Assembly (NCBI RefSeq): GCF_017874355.1 | Contig: NZ_JAGGLI010000014.1 | Span: forward strand, 1-64,000 | Direction: 5' to 3' | Source: Acetoanaerobium pronyense | GTDB lineage: Bacteria; Bacillota; Clostridia; Peptostreptococcales; Filifactoraceae | DNA: 64,000 nucleotides | Shown here: in pieces, positions 35,491-45,407 of the stretch | Layout: each line of letters begins with the position of its first letter | Numbering within the stretch: position 1 is the first letter of the stretch | Made by a program: the position numbers and the translations under genes | The notes under the pieces: generated by a model | Database searches by the model: none | What the model was told of the DNA's origin: nothing | The model's input: the letters and a program-made list of their open reading frames with translations, nothing else

Positions 35491-36133
35491 TATAAGTTAT
35501 ATAAAAGAACCAATGAAGATAGAGACTGAAAGCTTTAGAATAATTCAAGAAATAATAAATGAAGAACATAGTGGCTACAAATTTAAAGATGATTTTGAGG
35601 AAACTATAATAAAAAGAGTAGTACACACTTCAGCGGATTTCGAATACCTAAAAAACCTTAAGATAAGTGAAAATTTTAAAGAAGAGATTTTAGGGGCTCT
35701 AAAAAGAAAAGCTACGATTTATACAGATACAAATATGGCTCTTTCAGGAATTAATAAAAGTGCACTTGCAAAACTTGGAATATCTGCAAAATGTTATATT
35801 TCAGATAAAGAAACTGCTGAAATTGCAAAAAAAGAAGGTATAACAAGATCGATGGCATCAGTAAAAAGAATGATTAAAGAAGACACAGAAAAAATACTTG
35901 TAGTTGGAAATGCACCTACATTTCTTTTTCAAGCAATTGAGGAAATGAATGAAAATACAAATATATCAGCAATAATAGGGGTTCCAGTAGGATTTGTAGG
36001 AGCCGTAGAATCTAAAGACCTCCTTGCAAATCAAAAAATAGCTCACATTGCAGCTCTTGGAAGAAAAGGAGGGAGTAATGTAGCTGCGGCTATAGTAAAT
36101 GCAGTCATATATTATCTTGCAGGAAGGGATTAG
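35477..36133 (+). CDS. cbiC: Cobalt-precorrin-8 methylmutase
   Basis: A 218-residue CbiC/CobH enzyme that moves a methyl group from C11 to C12 of the corrin ring. The conserved His is in RVVHTSADF (near residue 53), and the C-terminal NAPTFLFQAIEEMNE and GVPVGFVGAVESKDLL segments are typical. TTG 35477 is preferred because GGGAGG lies 8 bases upstream; the in-frame TTG at 35471 is too close to that site. It overlaps the upstream kinase gene by 14 bases. Confidence 0.95.
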   Translation: MENSNISYIKEPMKIETESFRIIQEIINEEHSGYKFKDDFEETIIKRVVHTSADFEYLKNLKISENFKEEILGALKRKATIYTDTNMALSGINKSALAKLGISAKCYISDKETAEIAKKEGITRSMASVKRMIKEDTEKILVVGNAPTFLFQAIEEMNENTNISAIIGVPVGFVGAVESKDLLANQKIAHIAALGRKGGSNVAAAIVNAVIYYLAGRD

Positions 36134-36135
36134 AT

Positions 36136-37257
36136 ATGGAGTTTTATGAAAAACAGCTGGGATATGTAAATGTAGATGGTAAGAAGCTAAGACGAGGTTT
36201 TACTACAGGAAGTGCAGCCGCAGCAGCAGTAAAGGGCGCCTGCTCATTACTTAAGAATATGGAAGAAGAGCATCCTATTGAACTGGAACTTCTTTCTAAA
36301 AGAGTGCTGTATATTCTTCCAAAAGGATACAGCCTTTCTGATGACAACAAAACTGCAACATGCTCTGTACTTAAATATGCAGGTGATGACCCAGATGTTA
36401 CAAATGATTTAGAGATTATAGCTAAAGTCTCTTTAGCCTCACACAAGGATATTTTTATATCTGGTGGAGTAGGAGTGGGAACTATAACGAAAAAAGGCCT
36501 TCAGATTCCACCTGGAAGACCCGCCATTAATCCCAAGCCCCTTGAGCTAATAACAAAAGAAGCTGAAAAATTATTTCCAAATGGTGGTATTGATATTGAG
36601 ATATCAGTACCAAATGGAATTGAAATAAGTAAAAAGACCTTCAATCCAAGACTTGGAATAGAAGGTGGAATATCTATACTTGGTACAACTGGAATAGTAG
36701 AGCCTATGAGTGAAGAAGCATTAAAATCCTCTTTAAGGGCTGAGCTTGTAATGAAGAAAAGAGACTCCCTAGGATATACCTTTGGAAATATGGGTGAAAA
36801 ATTCATTATTTCTATGGGGGCAGATAAAGAAAATATCTGTATTTGCAGTAACTTTATAGGGTATATGTTAAGAGAAGGAGCAGCTCTTGGGATTAAGGAT
36901 ATACTAATTGGAGGCCATATAGGGAAGATAGTCAAGCTGGCAGGAGGGATTTTCAACACTCATAGTCACGTTGCTGATGCCAAAAATGAAATAATTGCAT
37001 CGAACCTTGCTTTGATGGGAGCTCCACTTAAACTTATAAAACTTGTAATGGATTCCCTTACTGCAGAGGAGGCCCTTTCATATATTAGAGACTATGGATA
37101 TGAATCATTGTTTGATATCTTGGCGAATATAGCTGCCCAAAAAGCTAAAAGGCATACCTATGATGAAGTAAATGTTGAAATCATTATCTTTGACTTAAAA
37201 GGAAACCCAATTGGAACGAGTAGACAAGCCGAAAAATTATTAGAAAGGTTGGGATAA
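36136..37257 (+). CDS. cbiD: Cobalt-precorrin-5B C1-methyltransferase
   Basis: A 373-residue CbiD, specific to the anaerobic corrin route, which methylates C1 after ring contraction. The N-terminal LRRGFTTGSAAAAAVKGA and central DDPDVTNDLEI and VGVGTITKKGLQIPPGRPAINP blocks are diagnostic. It starts 2 bases after cbiC. A 152-residue open frame on the opposite strand (36501-36959) is a shadow. Cytosolic. Confidence 0.97.
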   Translation: MEFYEKQLGYVNVDGKKLRRGFTTGSAAAAAVKGACSLLKNMEEEHPIELELLSKRVLYILPKGYSLSDDNKTATCSVLKYAGDDPDVTNDLEIIAKVSLASHKDIFISGGVGVGTITKKGLQIPPGRPAINPKPLELITKEAEKLFPNGGIDIEISVPNGIEISKKTFNPRLGIEGGISILGTTGIVEPMSEEALKSSLRAELVMKKRDSLGYTFGNMGEKFIISMGADKENICICSNFIGYMLREGAALGIKDILIGGHIGKIVKLAGGIFNTHSHVADAKNEIIASNLALMGAPLKLIKLVMDSLTAEEALSYIRDYGYESLFDILANIAAQKAKRHTYDEVNVEIIIFDLKGNPIGTSRQAEKLLERLG

Positions 37258-37258
37258 A

Positions 37259-37900
37259 ATGATTACTGTGGTTGGAATAGGACCGGGAAATTCAAGATTC
37301 CTTACTTTAGAAGGACAGCTAAAAATAGAAAAAGCAGATATTGTATATGGCCATAAAAGACAAATTGAAGCAATAAGCCATATTGAAAATTCTGGAACTT
37401 TGATTGAATACGAAAAAATAGATAGGCTTGAGGCTATGCTCCTTGACGAAACCTTCAAAAATAAAGACATAAGTATTGTAGTTCTTGCATCTGGTGAGCC
37501 TTCATTATACGGGATTGGAAAATATGTTGACAAAATATTCAGAGACAATTTGGATATAAAAGTGGAACTAGTACCTGGTATAAGCTCTGTTCAGTATTTG
37601 TTTGCAAAGGCAAAAATTCCCATGAATGACGTTTATATTACATCATCTCATGGAAAAGACATAGATATAGATATACTTCAGGGAATGGAAAAAATTGCTT
37701 TTATGACAGATGCTGGAAGGGGTCCTGTATATATTGCAGAGGTATATCAATATATAGGAATGGACCCATATATAGTAATTGGAGAGAATCTATCATATGA
37801 AGATGAAAAAATAACAATATGCAAAACATCTGAGCTGGATAAAACTAGACAATATAGCATGTGCGTAGTCCTTATAATAAAAGGAGAACTATATGAATGA
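37259..37900 (+). CDS. cbiE: Cobalt-precorrin-7 C5-methyltransferase
   Basis: A 213-residue SAM-dependent tetrapyrrole methylase (Rossmann-like TP-methylase fold). The N-terminal VVGIGPGNSRFLTLEG and the ASGEPSLYGIGKYV and VPGISSVQYLFAKA segments fit CbiE. Together with CbiT, encoded 8 bases overlapping downstream, it replaces the fused CobL of the aerobic pathway. ATG 37259 follows the cbiD stop with AGGTTGGGA upstream. Confidence 0.93.
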   Translation: MITVVGIGPGNSRFLTLEGQLKIEKADIVYGHKRQIEAISHIENSGTLIEYEKIDRLEAMLLDETFKNKDISIVVLASGEPSLYGIGKYVDKIFRDNLDIKVELVPGISSVQYLFAKAKIPMNDVYITSSHGKDIDIDILQGMEKIAFMTDAGRGPVYIAEVYQYIGMDPYIVIGENLSYEDEKITICKTSELDKTRQYSMCVVLIIKGELYE

Positions 37901-38474
37901 TGAAGTTTTTTCAAGGAAACAAAATGTACCAATGACAAAAGAGGAGATAAGGTATATAGCACTAGGTTATCTGGATATAGTCTCTGGAAAAAAGCTTCTT
38001 GATATAGGTTCTGGTACAGGAAGTATTTCTCTTGAGGCAGCTCATCTGAATTTATCTATGAAAATTAAAGCCATAGAGACAAGTGAAGAAGCTTTTAAGC
38101 TTTCTCTTTTAAATCTTGAAGGACTTGATTGTCAAAAGAAAAAGCTTAAGGAGAGAGTGGAGTTTATCAACGATAAAGCTCCATCCTCCCGTATTACAGA
38201 AACTTTTGACAGGATTTTTATAGGAGGAACTAAGGGTGATCCATCATCTGTTATAAAGTGGGCATATGAGTTAATGGATCAAAATGGAGTCTTAGTTATG
38301 AATTTCATAACTATAGAAAATTTTACAAAATCCATGGAATATATCAAAAATCACGACGGCTTTGAAAAACCAGAAGGCTCCCTTGTTAATATAAATAAGC
38401 TTACTGATATAGGGCCGTATACTTATTTGAAGCCCAATAACCCAACATTTATAATCAAGACAACAAAAAAATAA
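37893..38474 (+). CDS. cbiT: Cobalt-precorrin-6B C15-methyltransferase (decarboxylating)
   Basis: A 193-residue class I SAM methyltransferase. The opening NVPMTKEEIRYIALGYLDI and the SAM motif LLDIGSGTGSISLEAA are the CbiT signature. It methylates C15 and decarboxylates the C12 acetate. It overlaps cbiE by 8 bases with AAGGAG upstream. Cytosolic, part of the anaerobic pathway. Confidence 0.94.
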   Translation: MNDEVFSRKQNVPMTKEEIRYIALGYLDIVSGKKLLDIGSGTGSISLEAAHLNLSMKIKAIETSEEAFKLSLLNLEGLDCQKKKLKERVEFINDKAPSSRITETFDRIFIGGTKGDPSSVIKWAYELMDQNGVLVMNFITIENFTKSMEYIKNHDGFEKPEGSLVNINKLTDIGPYTYLKPNNPTFIIKTTKK

Positions 38475-38490
38475 AACATGAGGTGAAAAA

Positions 38491-39192
38491 ATGGCAGTTT
38501 TTTATGGAATAGGAGTAGGAGTAGGAGACTCTAAAGCAGTAACTATGAAGGGAGTAGAAGCTCTTGGAAAAATAGATATACTTTATGTCCCTACAGCAAA
38601 AAAAGAAGGAAAAAGCGTAGCCCATAATATAGTAAAGGACTACTTAAAGAGTAATCTTGAAATAAAAGAAAGACACTTTCCTATGAATTACAATCAGGAC
38701 GAATTAAATGAAGCTTGGGATAGTATTGCAAATGATATAGAAAATGATGTAAGGGAGGGAAAAAATGTAGGCTTTGTAACTATAGGAGATCCTATGGTAT
38801 ATAGCACTTATATTTATCTTCTTAAACTTCTTAAGAATAAAATAAACATAGAGACAATCCCTGGAATTACCTCGTTTTTAGATATTGCATCATCAGAAAA
38901 TTTTCCTCTGGTAGAAGGAGAAAATCCTCTTATTGTAGTACCTGCAACCATAGGCACAGAAAAGCTAAAAAAATACATAAAGGAAGAAGTATCCCTAGTT
39001 ATAATGAAGGTATACAAAAACTTCCATGAAGTAATAGATATTATCAAAGAGGAAAAATTAGAAAAATGTTCCATAGTTGTAAGTAACTCATCTAAAGAAG
39101 ATAAAAAGGTATACACTGATTTTGAAAATATAGATGAAAAAGATATATCCTATTTTACAACAATACTTATAAATAAAGGATGGGAAAACTAA
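38491..39192 (+). CDS. cbiL: Precorrin-2/cobalt-factor II C20-methyltransferase
   Basis: A 233-residue TP-methylase. [20 protein letters not shown], the [12 protein letters not shown] segment and [16 protein letters not shown] identify CbiL/CobI, which methylates C20. GAGGTG lies before the ATG. In the anaerobic pathway the substrate would be cobalt-factor II. Confidence 0.94.
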   Translation: MAVFYGIGVGVGDSKAVTMKGVEALGKIDILYVPTAKKEGKSVAHNIVKDYLKSNLEIKERHFPMNYNQDELNEAWDSIANDIENDVREGKNVGFVTIGDPMVYSTYIYLLKLLKNKINIETIPGITSFLDIASSENFPLVEGENPLIVVPATIGTEKLKKYIKEEVSLVIMKVYKNFHEVIDIIKEEKLEKCSIVVSNSSKEDKKVYTDFENIDEKDISYFTTILINKGWEN

Positions 39193-39965
39193 TGAAAATA
39201 TATTTTGTGGGGGCAGGACCTGGAGACAAGGAGCTTATAACTCTTAAAGGACATAATGTACTTTCTAAAGCGGACATAGTAATATATGCAGGCTCGCTTG
39301 TAAACCCTGAGCTTCTTGATTACTGTAAAGAAGGATGCGAAGTACATAATAGTGCATATATGGACTTAAATGAAATTATAGACGTGATGGAAAGAGGAGT
39401 TAAGGAAGAAAAACTTGTAGTAAGACTTCAAACAGGAGATTTTTCCATATATGGTTCAGTAAGAGAACAAATAGAAGAGCTTGATAAAAGAAATATAAAA
39501 TACGAGTTAATTCCAGGAGTAAGTTCGTTTTTGGGAGCAGCATCAGCTCTTAATGTAGAATACACAGTTCCTGAGATATCACAGAGCGTTATTATCACAA
39601 GAATGGAAGGTAGGACTCCTGTTCCTGAAAAAGAAAGCCTAAGATCATTTGCGGCTCACAAAACTTCCATGGCAATTTTCCTATCTGTCCATTCCATAGC
39701 AGATGTAGTAAAGGAGCTTACAGAGGGAGGATATGAAGAAACAACACCTTGCGTTGTTATATATAAGGCTACATGGCCTGATCAAAAGGTAGTTAAAGGA
39801 AAGCTTTTTGATATAGCAGAAAAGGTAAATGAAGCAAATATCAAAAAGACAGCTCTGATTCTTGTTGGAGACTTTTTAGGTGATGATTATAACTATTCTA
39901 AGCTTTATGACAAGGAGTTTGTTCATGAGTATAGGAATTCTAGCCTTGACAAAGAAAGGTCTTAG
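39192..39965 (+). CDS. cbiF: Cobalt-precorrin-4 C11-methyltransferase
   Basis: A 257-residue TP-methylase of the CbiF/CobM type. [49 protein letters not shown] and [19 protein letters not shown] are diagnostic. The start was set at ATG 39192, overlapping the last base of the cbiL stop (TAATG); an in-frame ATG at 39180 has no spaced ribosome site. Its end overlaps cbiG by 41 bases. Confidence 0.95.
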   Translation: MKIYFVGAGPGDKELITLKGHNVLSKADIVIYAGSLVNPELLDYCKEGCEVHNSAYMDLNEIIDVMERGVKEEKLVVRLQTGDFSIYGSVREQIEELDKRNIKYELIPGVSSFLGAASALNVEYTVPEISQSVIITRMEGRTPVPEKESLRSFAAHKTSMAIFLSVHSIADVVKELTEGGYEETTPCVVIYKATWPDQKVVKGKLFDIAEKVNEANIKKTALILVGDFLGDDYNYSKLYDKEFVHEYRNSSLDKERS

Positions 39966-41136
39966 TTCAGGCTTAAAAATTCAAGAAGCACTTATAAAAA
40001 ACAAATTTGAAGAGGATTTAAGTAATGAAAATCCTCTTATATATGCTCCCTTAAAGCTCAAATCTGAAGCAAAAGATAAAGAAGCCTGTAAAAACATGGT
40101 TTTTTACGAAGAAAAGTTTTCGAGAATCCTTGAAAAAGCATTTTATAATCACAGTCATCTTATATTTATAATGGCGACAGGGATAGTGGTAAGAAGCATA
40201 TCAAAGCATATAGGGGATAAACTTTATGATCCAGCTGTCCTTGTGGGAGATGAAAACCTTGACTATATGATAAGCCTTTTAGGGGGTCATGTAGGGGGTG
40301 CAAATGAGCTAACTAGACACCTATCAAGGCATATCGGATGTGAGGCTGTAATCACAACAGCCACAGACGTAAATAAAGTTGGAGCAGTTGATATCATAGC
40401 TAAAAAGTTAGATGCAATAAGACCTTCTGATAAGGGGTTTTATACAAAATTCAACTCCCTTTTAGCAGAAAAAGAAAGTATAAATCTTTATTCTGCTATG
40501 GATTTGAAGAACTATAATATAGATACAAGGGGATTTAAAGAGGTCAAATCCAAAGAAGACTTAAAGGACAAAACCTCTATCACCCATATATCCCCTTTCG
40601 ATTATAGCCTTTTAATCAAGGACCTAGCTATAAGAGAGAATCAAGCTTTAATAAAAAAAAGAATAAATGATTTTTATGATAGAGACTTTTTAAAAGAAGA
40701 TTTTGAGTTGATTTTAGATATTCTAAAAAATAAAGATTACTTCAAGCTTGTACCTAGATGTATCTCTATAGGAATTGGGTGTAAAAGAGAAACATCTTTT
40801 GAAGAGATAAATCTAGCTTTTGAAACTCTAATGGATACTTATGGACTTGAAAAAAAATCTATCAAAGGAATATATAGTATAGAACTAAAAAAAGATGAAG
40901 CTGGAATAATAAAGCTATCTAATCATCTGAATGTACCATTTGTTACATTTTCCAGTGATGAAATACTGTATAATATAGATAAAATGAAAGAACTGTCAGG
41001 TTCAAGTTTTGTAGAGTCAATTACTGGGGTGAAGGCAGTTGCTGAGCCCTGTGCATATATAGCTTCAAATGGAAGAGTGATTGTACCAAAAGCAATGTTC
41101 AAAGGTATAACTCTTGCCCTTGGATGGGATTTTTAA
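39925..41136 (+). CDS. cbiG: Cobalt-precorrin-5A hydrolase
   Basis: A 403-residue CbiG, which opens the delta-lactone and releases acetaldehyde, a step unique to the anaerobic route. The central block [17 protein letters not shown] with [16 protein letters not shown] and the C-terminal GIGCKRETS and [13 protein letters not shown] segments are typical. Start chosen at ATG 39925 with AAGGAG 7 bases upstream; the frame is open earlier inside cbiF without support. The 41-base overlap with cbiF is unusually long for this operon. Confidence 0.94.
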   Translation: MSIGILALTKKGLSSGLKIQEALIKNKFEEDLSNENPLIYAPLKLKSEAKDKEACKNMVFYEEKFSRILEKAFYNHSHLIFIMATGIVVRSISKHIGDKLYDPAVLVGDENLDYMISLLGGHVGGANELTRHLSRHIGCEAVITTATDVNKVGAVDIIAKKLDAIRPSDKGFYTKFNSLLAEKESINLYSAMDLKNYNIDTRGFKEVKSKEDLKDKTSITHISPFDYSLLIKDLAIRENQALIKKRINDFYDRDFLKEDFELILDILKNKDYFKLVPRCISIGIGCKRETSFEEINLAFETLMDTYGLEKKSIKGIYSIELKKDEAGIIKLSNHLNVPFVTFSSDEILYNIDKMKELSGSSFVESITGVKAVAEPCAYIASNGRVIVPKAMFKGITLALGWDF

Positions 41137-41161
41137 ATAAAAACAGAAAAGAGGAATTTAG

Positions 41162-41881
41162 TTGATAAATGTTGTTGGCATAGGCCCTGGAGATTTGGAA
41201 ATGATGACTTTTAAGGCCAAAAGTGCACTTGAAGAGTCTGATGTGATAGTTGGATACAAGACATATACTAATCTTATAATGCCTATAATAAAGGACAAGG
41301 AAATAGTTTCAAATGGAATGAAACAGGAAGTTCAAAGATGCGAAGAGGCTATAAGAATAGCAAAAACAGGAAAAATAGTATCTGTAGTTAGTAGTGGAGA
41401 TGCTGGAGTATATGGAATGGCTGGACTTATTCTTGAGCTTCTAAACGGTGATGATATGAAGGTCAATATAATTCCTGGAGTTACGGCAAGTACTGCGGCT
41501 TCTGCAATACTTGGAGCTCCTCTGATGCATGATTATTGTCACATAAGCCTAAGCGACCTTTTGACTCCAATGGAGCTTATTGAAAAAAGAATAGCTATGG
41601 CATCTGAAGGAGACTTTGTAATATGCCTTTACAATCCAAGAAGCAAGGGCAGAGAAGGGCATCTTGAGAAAGCAATAGAAATCATAAAAAAACATAGAAA
41701 AATAGATACTCCTTTAGGGATAGTAAAAAATGCAGCAAGGGAAAAGGAAGAAAAAATAATTACTACAATAGGTGAAATTGATTATACAGTTGTCGATATG
41801 ACATCTATCGTAATAATAGGAAATAGCTCTACCTATGTAGAAAACAACAATATGATTACACCTAGAGGATATAAAGTATGA
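41162..41881 (+). CDS. cbiH: Precorrin-3B/cobalt-factor III C17-methyltransferase
   Basis: A 239-residue TP-methylase of the CbiH/CobJ type, responsible for C17 methylation and ring contraction. VVGIGPGDLEMMTFKAKSAL, VSSGDAGVYGMAGLILELL, GVTASTAASAILGAPLMHDYCHISLSDLLTP and YNPRSKGR are diagnostic. It starts at TTG with GAGGAA about 7 bases upstream. It overlaps the next gene by 4 bases (ATGA). Confidence 0.95.
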   Translation: MINVVGIGPGDLEMMTFKAKSALEESDVIVGYKTYTNLIMPIIKDKEIVSNGMKQEVQRCEEAIRIAKTGKIVSVVSSGDAGVYGMAGLILELLNGDDMKVNIIPGVTASTAASAILGAPLMHDYCHISLSDLLTPMELIEKRIAMASEGDFVICLYNPRSKGREGHLEKAIEIIKKHRKIDTPLGIVKNAAREKEEKIITTIGEIDYTVVDMTSIVIIGNSSTYVENNNMITPRGYKV

Positions 41882-42636
41882 TTCTAGTACTTGGAGGCAC
41901 CAGCGAAACCCATGGTTTGTGCAGGTACTTAAAGGACTCAAACGAGAGCTATATTCTAACAGTTGCAACTGACTATGGAGAAAAACAGTTTAAAGAATTT
42001 AAAGAAAATCTTTGTGTTAAAAGATTAAATAAAGAAGATATGATAAATCTTATAGCTATGAAAAATATAAGACTCATAGTTGATCTTACCCATCCCTATG
42101 CATTTGAGGTTTCTAAAAATGCCATAGGGGCGGCAAATGAAACTCAGACAAAATATATCAGATATGAAAGGGATGAGTCTGACACTTCATCCCTTGATGT
42201 ACAAACTACAGACACCCATGAAGAAGCAGCTGAGATTGCTAAGTCCCTAGGAAAAAGATTATTTTTATCAGTTGGAAGTAACAACGCTGATAAATATATA
42301 AATTATATAAATGATTTTGAAAAAATCTATTTAAGAATACTTCCAAAAAGTAATATAATAAAGAAATGCGAAGAGTTAGGATATGAAAATAACTGTATTA
42401 TTGCAATGGAAGGTCCATTTAGTAAAGAGCTTAACAAAGAGATGCTTATCCTTGCAAAAGCAGATGTAATGATAACAAAAGAAAGTGGTAAGGCAGGAGG
42501 CTTTACTGAAAAATATGAGGCATGTAAAGAGCTAAATATCCCTCTTATAGTTGTCTCAAGACCAAAATTAGACTATCCTCAAAAGACAAATAATATGGAA
42601 GATATAAAAGATTTGATAAGGAATATAAAGAGGTGA
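41878..42636 (+). CDS. cbiJ: Cobalt-precorrin-6A reductase
   Basis: A 252-residue CbiJ/CobK-type NAD(P)H-dependent reductase. The opening ILVLGGTSETHGLCRYL is the dinucleotide-binding signature, followed by VDLTHPYAFEVSKNA and KESGKAGGFTEKYEA. It reduces the corrin ring between C18 and C19. Translation is coupled to cbiH by an ATGA overlap. It is the last corrin-specific gene; hemA follows. Confidence 0.94.
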   Translation: MILVLGGTSETHGLCRYLKDSNESYILTVATDYGEKQFKEFKENLCVKRLNKEDMINLIAMKNIRLIVDLTHPYAFEVSKNAIGAANETQTKYIRYERDESDTSSLDVQTTDTHEEAAEIAKSLGKRLFLSVGSNNADKYINYINDFEKIYLRILPKSNIIKKCEELGYENNCIIAMEGPFSKELNKEMLILAKADVMITKESGKAGGFTEKYEACKELNIPLIVVSRPKLDYPQKTNNMEDIKDLIRNIKR

Positions 42637-42641
42637 ATGGA

Positions 42642-43880
42642 TTGGAAATTGCAGTTGTAGGAATATCCCATAAAGAGGCTCCTATTGAAGTGAGAGAGAT
42701 GGCTTCTTTTTCTGAAGCCAAAAAAATAGAAGGTATATCACTAATACTTGATATGGGTATAGAAGAGGTAGTAATATTATCCACATGCAATAGAAGTGAA
42801 ATATACATAGCTTCAAATAATATAGAAGATTCAGTAACAAAAATCATGGACTTCTATGGAGACTATTTCAAAAAAGAAGAGATAAAAAACTACCTTTTTC
42901 ATATGAAAGGGGATCAGGCGATAGATTATCTTTACAGGGTATGTAGCGGACTTGATTCAATAGTACTTGGAGAAGATCAGATACTGGGTCAAATCAAAGA
43001 TGCACTTATGACATCCATGGAGCTTGAGGGAAGTAAAAAAATCCTTAACAAACTCTTCAGGGAAGCTATAACAACAGCAAAAAACATAAAATCCACCTAT
43101 AAAATTTCAGAAAACCCTCTATCCCTTAGCTATATCGGGGTAAAGTTTTTAAAAGAAAGAATGGGGAGCCTAAAAGGAAAAAAAGCCCTTATTATAGGAA
43201 CTGGAAAGATGGGAAGACTTGCTCTTAATCATCTTATTGAAGAAGAGGTAGAGGAAATATACTGCTGCAATAGAAAATCTGGAAAAATAAGGGATATAAT
43301 AGAGCAGTATCCTTTTGTAAAAGAAGTTTATTATGATGAAAAATATAAATATATTGACGAGGTGGATATACTTATATCATCTACAGCGTCAAGTCATATT
43401 GTAGTGAAAAAATCAGAAATAAAGCCAAGGAAAAAAGAACTCTTTGCCCTTGATTTAGCTCTTCCAAGAGATATAGAACATGACATCCTGTCTGATTCTA
43501 TGATAACTTTATTTGATATTGACAGCCTTAAAAAGACGTCAGAAGAAAATGAAAGACTTAGAAAAGAACTCTCAGTAAAGGCAAAAAAACTTATTGATGA
43601 GAGTATAGTAGGCTTTAACAGTTGGAAAGATACTATAAAGGCTGATCCAATAATAAAATCTTTAAACGAAAGATGTGACGAGATACAAAGAGACACTATT
43701 TCCTACATATACAGAAAAATGGATTTGCCATGCAGGGAAAAAAAGATTGTAGAAAAGATGATAAATTCAGCCCTTAAGCGACTTGTAAGAGAGCCTATAA
43801 TTGCCTTAAAAGAGACGAAAGAAGAAAATAAAAGAGAAGAGTATATAAGAGTTTTAGACGAACTCTTTGATTTGAGCTGA
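42642..43880 (+). CDS. hemA: Glutamyl-tRNA reductase
   Basis: A 412-residue glutamyl-tRNA reductase, the first enzyme of the C5 pathway to 5-aminolevulinate. The catalytic cysteine is Cys49 in STCNRSEIY; GEDQILGQIKDA and the NADPH-binding GTGKMGRLALNHL follow, then a helical dimerisation tail. TTG 42642 is preferred because GAGGTG lies 6 bases upstream and the resulting MEIAVVGISHK aligns with family N-termini; GTG 42633 overlaps the cbiJ stop and is the alternative. It sits at the head of the tetrapyrrole part of the operon, likely under the same B12 riboswitch. Confidence 0.95.
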   Translation: MEIAVVGISHKEAPIEVREMASFSEAKKIEGISLILDMGIEEVVILSTCNRSEIYIASNNIEDSVTKIMDFYGDYFKKEEIKNYLFHMKGDQAIDYLYRVCSGLDSIVLGEDQILGQIKDALMTSMELEGSKKILNKLFREAITTAKNIKSTYKISENPLSLSYIGVKFLKERMGSLKGKKALIIGTGKMGRLALNHLIEEEVEEIYCCNRKSGKIRDIIEQYPFVKEVYYDEKYKYIDEVDILISSTASSHIVVKKSEIKPRKKELFALDLALPRDIEHDILSDSMITLFDIDSLKKTSEENERLRKELSVKAKKLIDESIVGFNSWKDTIKADPIIKSLNERCDEIQRDTISYIYRKMDLPCREKKIVEKMINSALKRLVREPIIALKETKEENKREEYIRVLDELFDLS

Positions 43881-43881
43881 T

Positions 43882-44535
43882 ATGAGTCTATATCCGATAC
43901 TACTTAATCTGAAAGAAAAAGAAGTTCTTGTAATAGGTCTAGGAAAAGTAGGTACAAGAAAGACTATGGGACTTTTAAATACAGGCTGCAAACTTACAGT
44001 AATGGGTAAAAATCAGGAAAAATTAAACATGGCATTGTCTGAAAGAAAATCAAGAAAAAGTAATTTAATTGAAAATATCTTACCTTTTATTGATTTTAGG
44101 AAAAATGATTTTGAAATAGGAAAAGACGAAGATATTCTAAGAGGAAAGACCCTTATTTTTGTATGTACAAGTGATAAGGATTTAAATGAATATATAGCTC
44201 TAAAGGCTAAGGATCTTGGAATACTTTGCCTAAGAGCAGACGAAGGAATGGATTCTGATTTTATAAATCCTTCTGTAATTGAAAAAGAGAAGCTTATAAT
44301 ATCCATATCTTCATCTGGAAATAGTCCAGCATATTCAAGACTTGTAAAGGAAATGCTTGAAGATATTGTAAGTGGCTTAGATACTGATAGTATTGAGCTC
44401 ATGGGGAGAGCAAGAGAAAAAATAAAAAAAATGAATATAAAAGATAATGAAAAACGGGAGCTTCTAAAAAGGCTCCCTTTCATGAATAAAGAGGAGTTAA
44501 AATCATATGAAGATAATTGTGGGAACAAGGGGTAG
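43882..44535 (+). CDS. Precorrin-2 dehydrogenase/sirohydrochlorin ferrochelatase (CysG-N type)
   Basis: A 217-residue protein matching the N-terminal part of CysG and Met8p/SirC. The NAD-binding loop is VIGLGKVGTRKTMGLLNTG, then TSDKDLNEYIALKAK, the DSDFINPSVIEKEKLIISISSSGNSPAYSRLVKEML segment, and a short helical tail. It oxidises precorrin-2 to sirohydrochlorin and may also insert a metal. Because the cluster contains no CbiK/CbiX cobaltochelatase, this enzyme might also insert cobalt; that is inference. It starts one base after hemA. Its end overlaps hemC by 29 bases. Confidence 0.9.
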   Translation: MSLYPILLNLKEKEVLVIGLGKVGTRKTMGLLNTGCKLTVMGKNQEKLNMALSERKSRKSNLIENILPFIDFRKNDFEIGKDEDILRGKTLIFVCTSDKDLNEYIALKAKDLGILCLRADEGMDSDFINPSVIEKEKLIISISSSGNSPAYSRLVKEMLEDIVSGLDTDSIELMGRAREKIKKMNIKDNEKRELLKRLPFMNKEELKSYEDNCGNKG

Positions 44536-45406
44536 TCATTTGGCATTTACCCAGACATCTTTAATTGTAAAAAAACTTGAAAGTCTAAATAAAGATGTGG
44601 AGTTTGAGATAAAAATAATTAAAACAAAGGGAGATAAGATACAGGATATTCCTCTTCATAAAATGAATGACAAGGGGATATTTGTAAAGGAAATAGAAGA
44701 AGAGCTTATAGCTGGAAAGATTGATATGGCAGTTCACTCCATGAAGGATATGCCAACCCTTATGGATCAAAGGCTAGATTTTCCTGTGATACCAAAAAGA
44801 GAAGACCCAAGGGATGTACTTATAATAAAAGAAGGATGTTCCTATGAAGAGCTAAAAGCATTAAAAAATATCACCATAGGGACAGGAAGTAAAAGAAGAG
44901 TACATCAGCTAAAAATGATTTTTCCAAATGCAGAATTTTATCCTATCAGAGGAAATATAGATACAAGAATAAGAAAACTCAAGGACGAAAATCTTGATGC
45001 TATAATGATAGCAGCCTCAGGAATAAAGCGAATAGGAAGAGAATCTGAAGTATCTGAATATATGGATGAAATAGAATTTATACCAGCTCCATGTCAAGGG
45101 ATATTGGCCCTTCAGACAAGAAAGAACGACCAAAAGATAATAGATATACTTATGAAGGCAGAAGATAGTAGTGCAAGGATTCAGTATAGGGCAGAAAGGG
45201 CTTTTTTAGCGGCTGTAGACGGTGGATGCCATGTACCGGTTGGAGCATACTGTGAAATTCAAAATGAAAATATAACCATATACGGTATATATGGAGACAA
45301 AGATGGAAATAAGTTAATAAAAGATAAAATTACTGGACTTTCAAAAAATGCTGAATCTTTAGGGACTCAGCTTGGCGAAAAAATCAAAAAAACCTTGGAG
45401 GTATAG
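44507..45406 (+). CDS. hemC: Hydroxymethylbilane synthase (porphobilinogen deaminase)
   Basis: A 299-residue enzyme that joins four porphobilinogens into hydroxymethylbilane. IIVGTRGSHLAFTQT at the start, AVHSMKDMPT, GTGSKRRVHQL and RGNIDTRIRKL are the active-site blocks; the dipyrromethane cofactor cysteine is in DGGCHVPVGAY. The start has GAGGAG 10 bases upstream inside the previous gene. Confidence 0.96.
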   Translation: MKIIVGTRGSHLAFTQTSLIVKKLESLNKDVEFEIKIIKTKGDKIQDIPLHKMNDKGIFVKEIEEELIAGKIDMAVHSMKDMPTLMDQRLDFPVIPKREDPRDVLIIKEGCSYEELKALKNITIGTGSKRRVHQLKMIFPNAEFYPIRGNIDTRIRKLKDENLDAIMIAASGIKRIGRESEVSEYMDEIEFIPAPCQGILALQTRKNDQKIIDILMKAEDSSARIQYRAERAFLAAVDGGCHVPVGAYCEIQNENITIYGIYGDKDGNKLIKDKITGLSKNAESLGTQLGEKIKKTLEV

Positions 45407-45407
45407 T

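Noticed and set aside
36501-36959. A 152-codon minus-strand open frame inside cbiD
   Set aside because: cbiD on the plus strand is unmistakable; the antisense frame is Pro/Ile/Ser-rich without any domain.
44013-44546. A 177-codon minus-strand open frame antisense to the SirC-like gene
   Set aside because: It covers a well-conserved plus-strand gene, is composed of Ser/Phe-rich shadow codons, and lacks a ribosome site.
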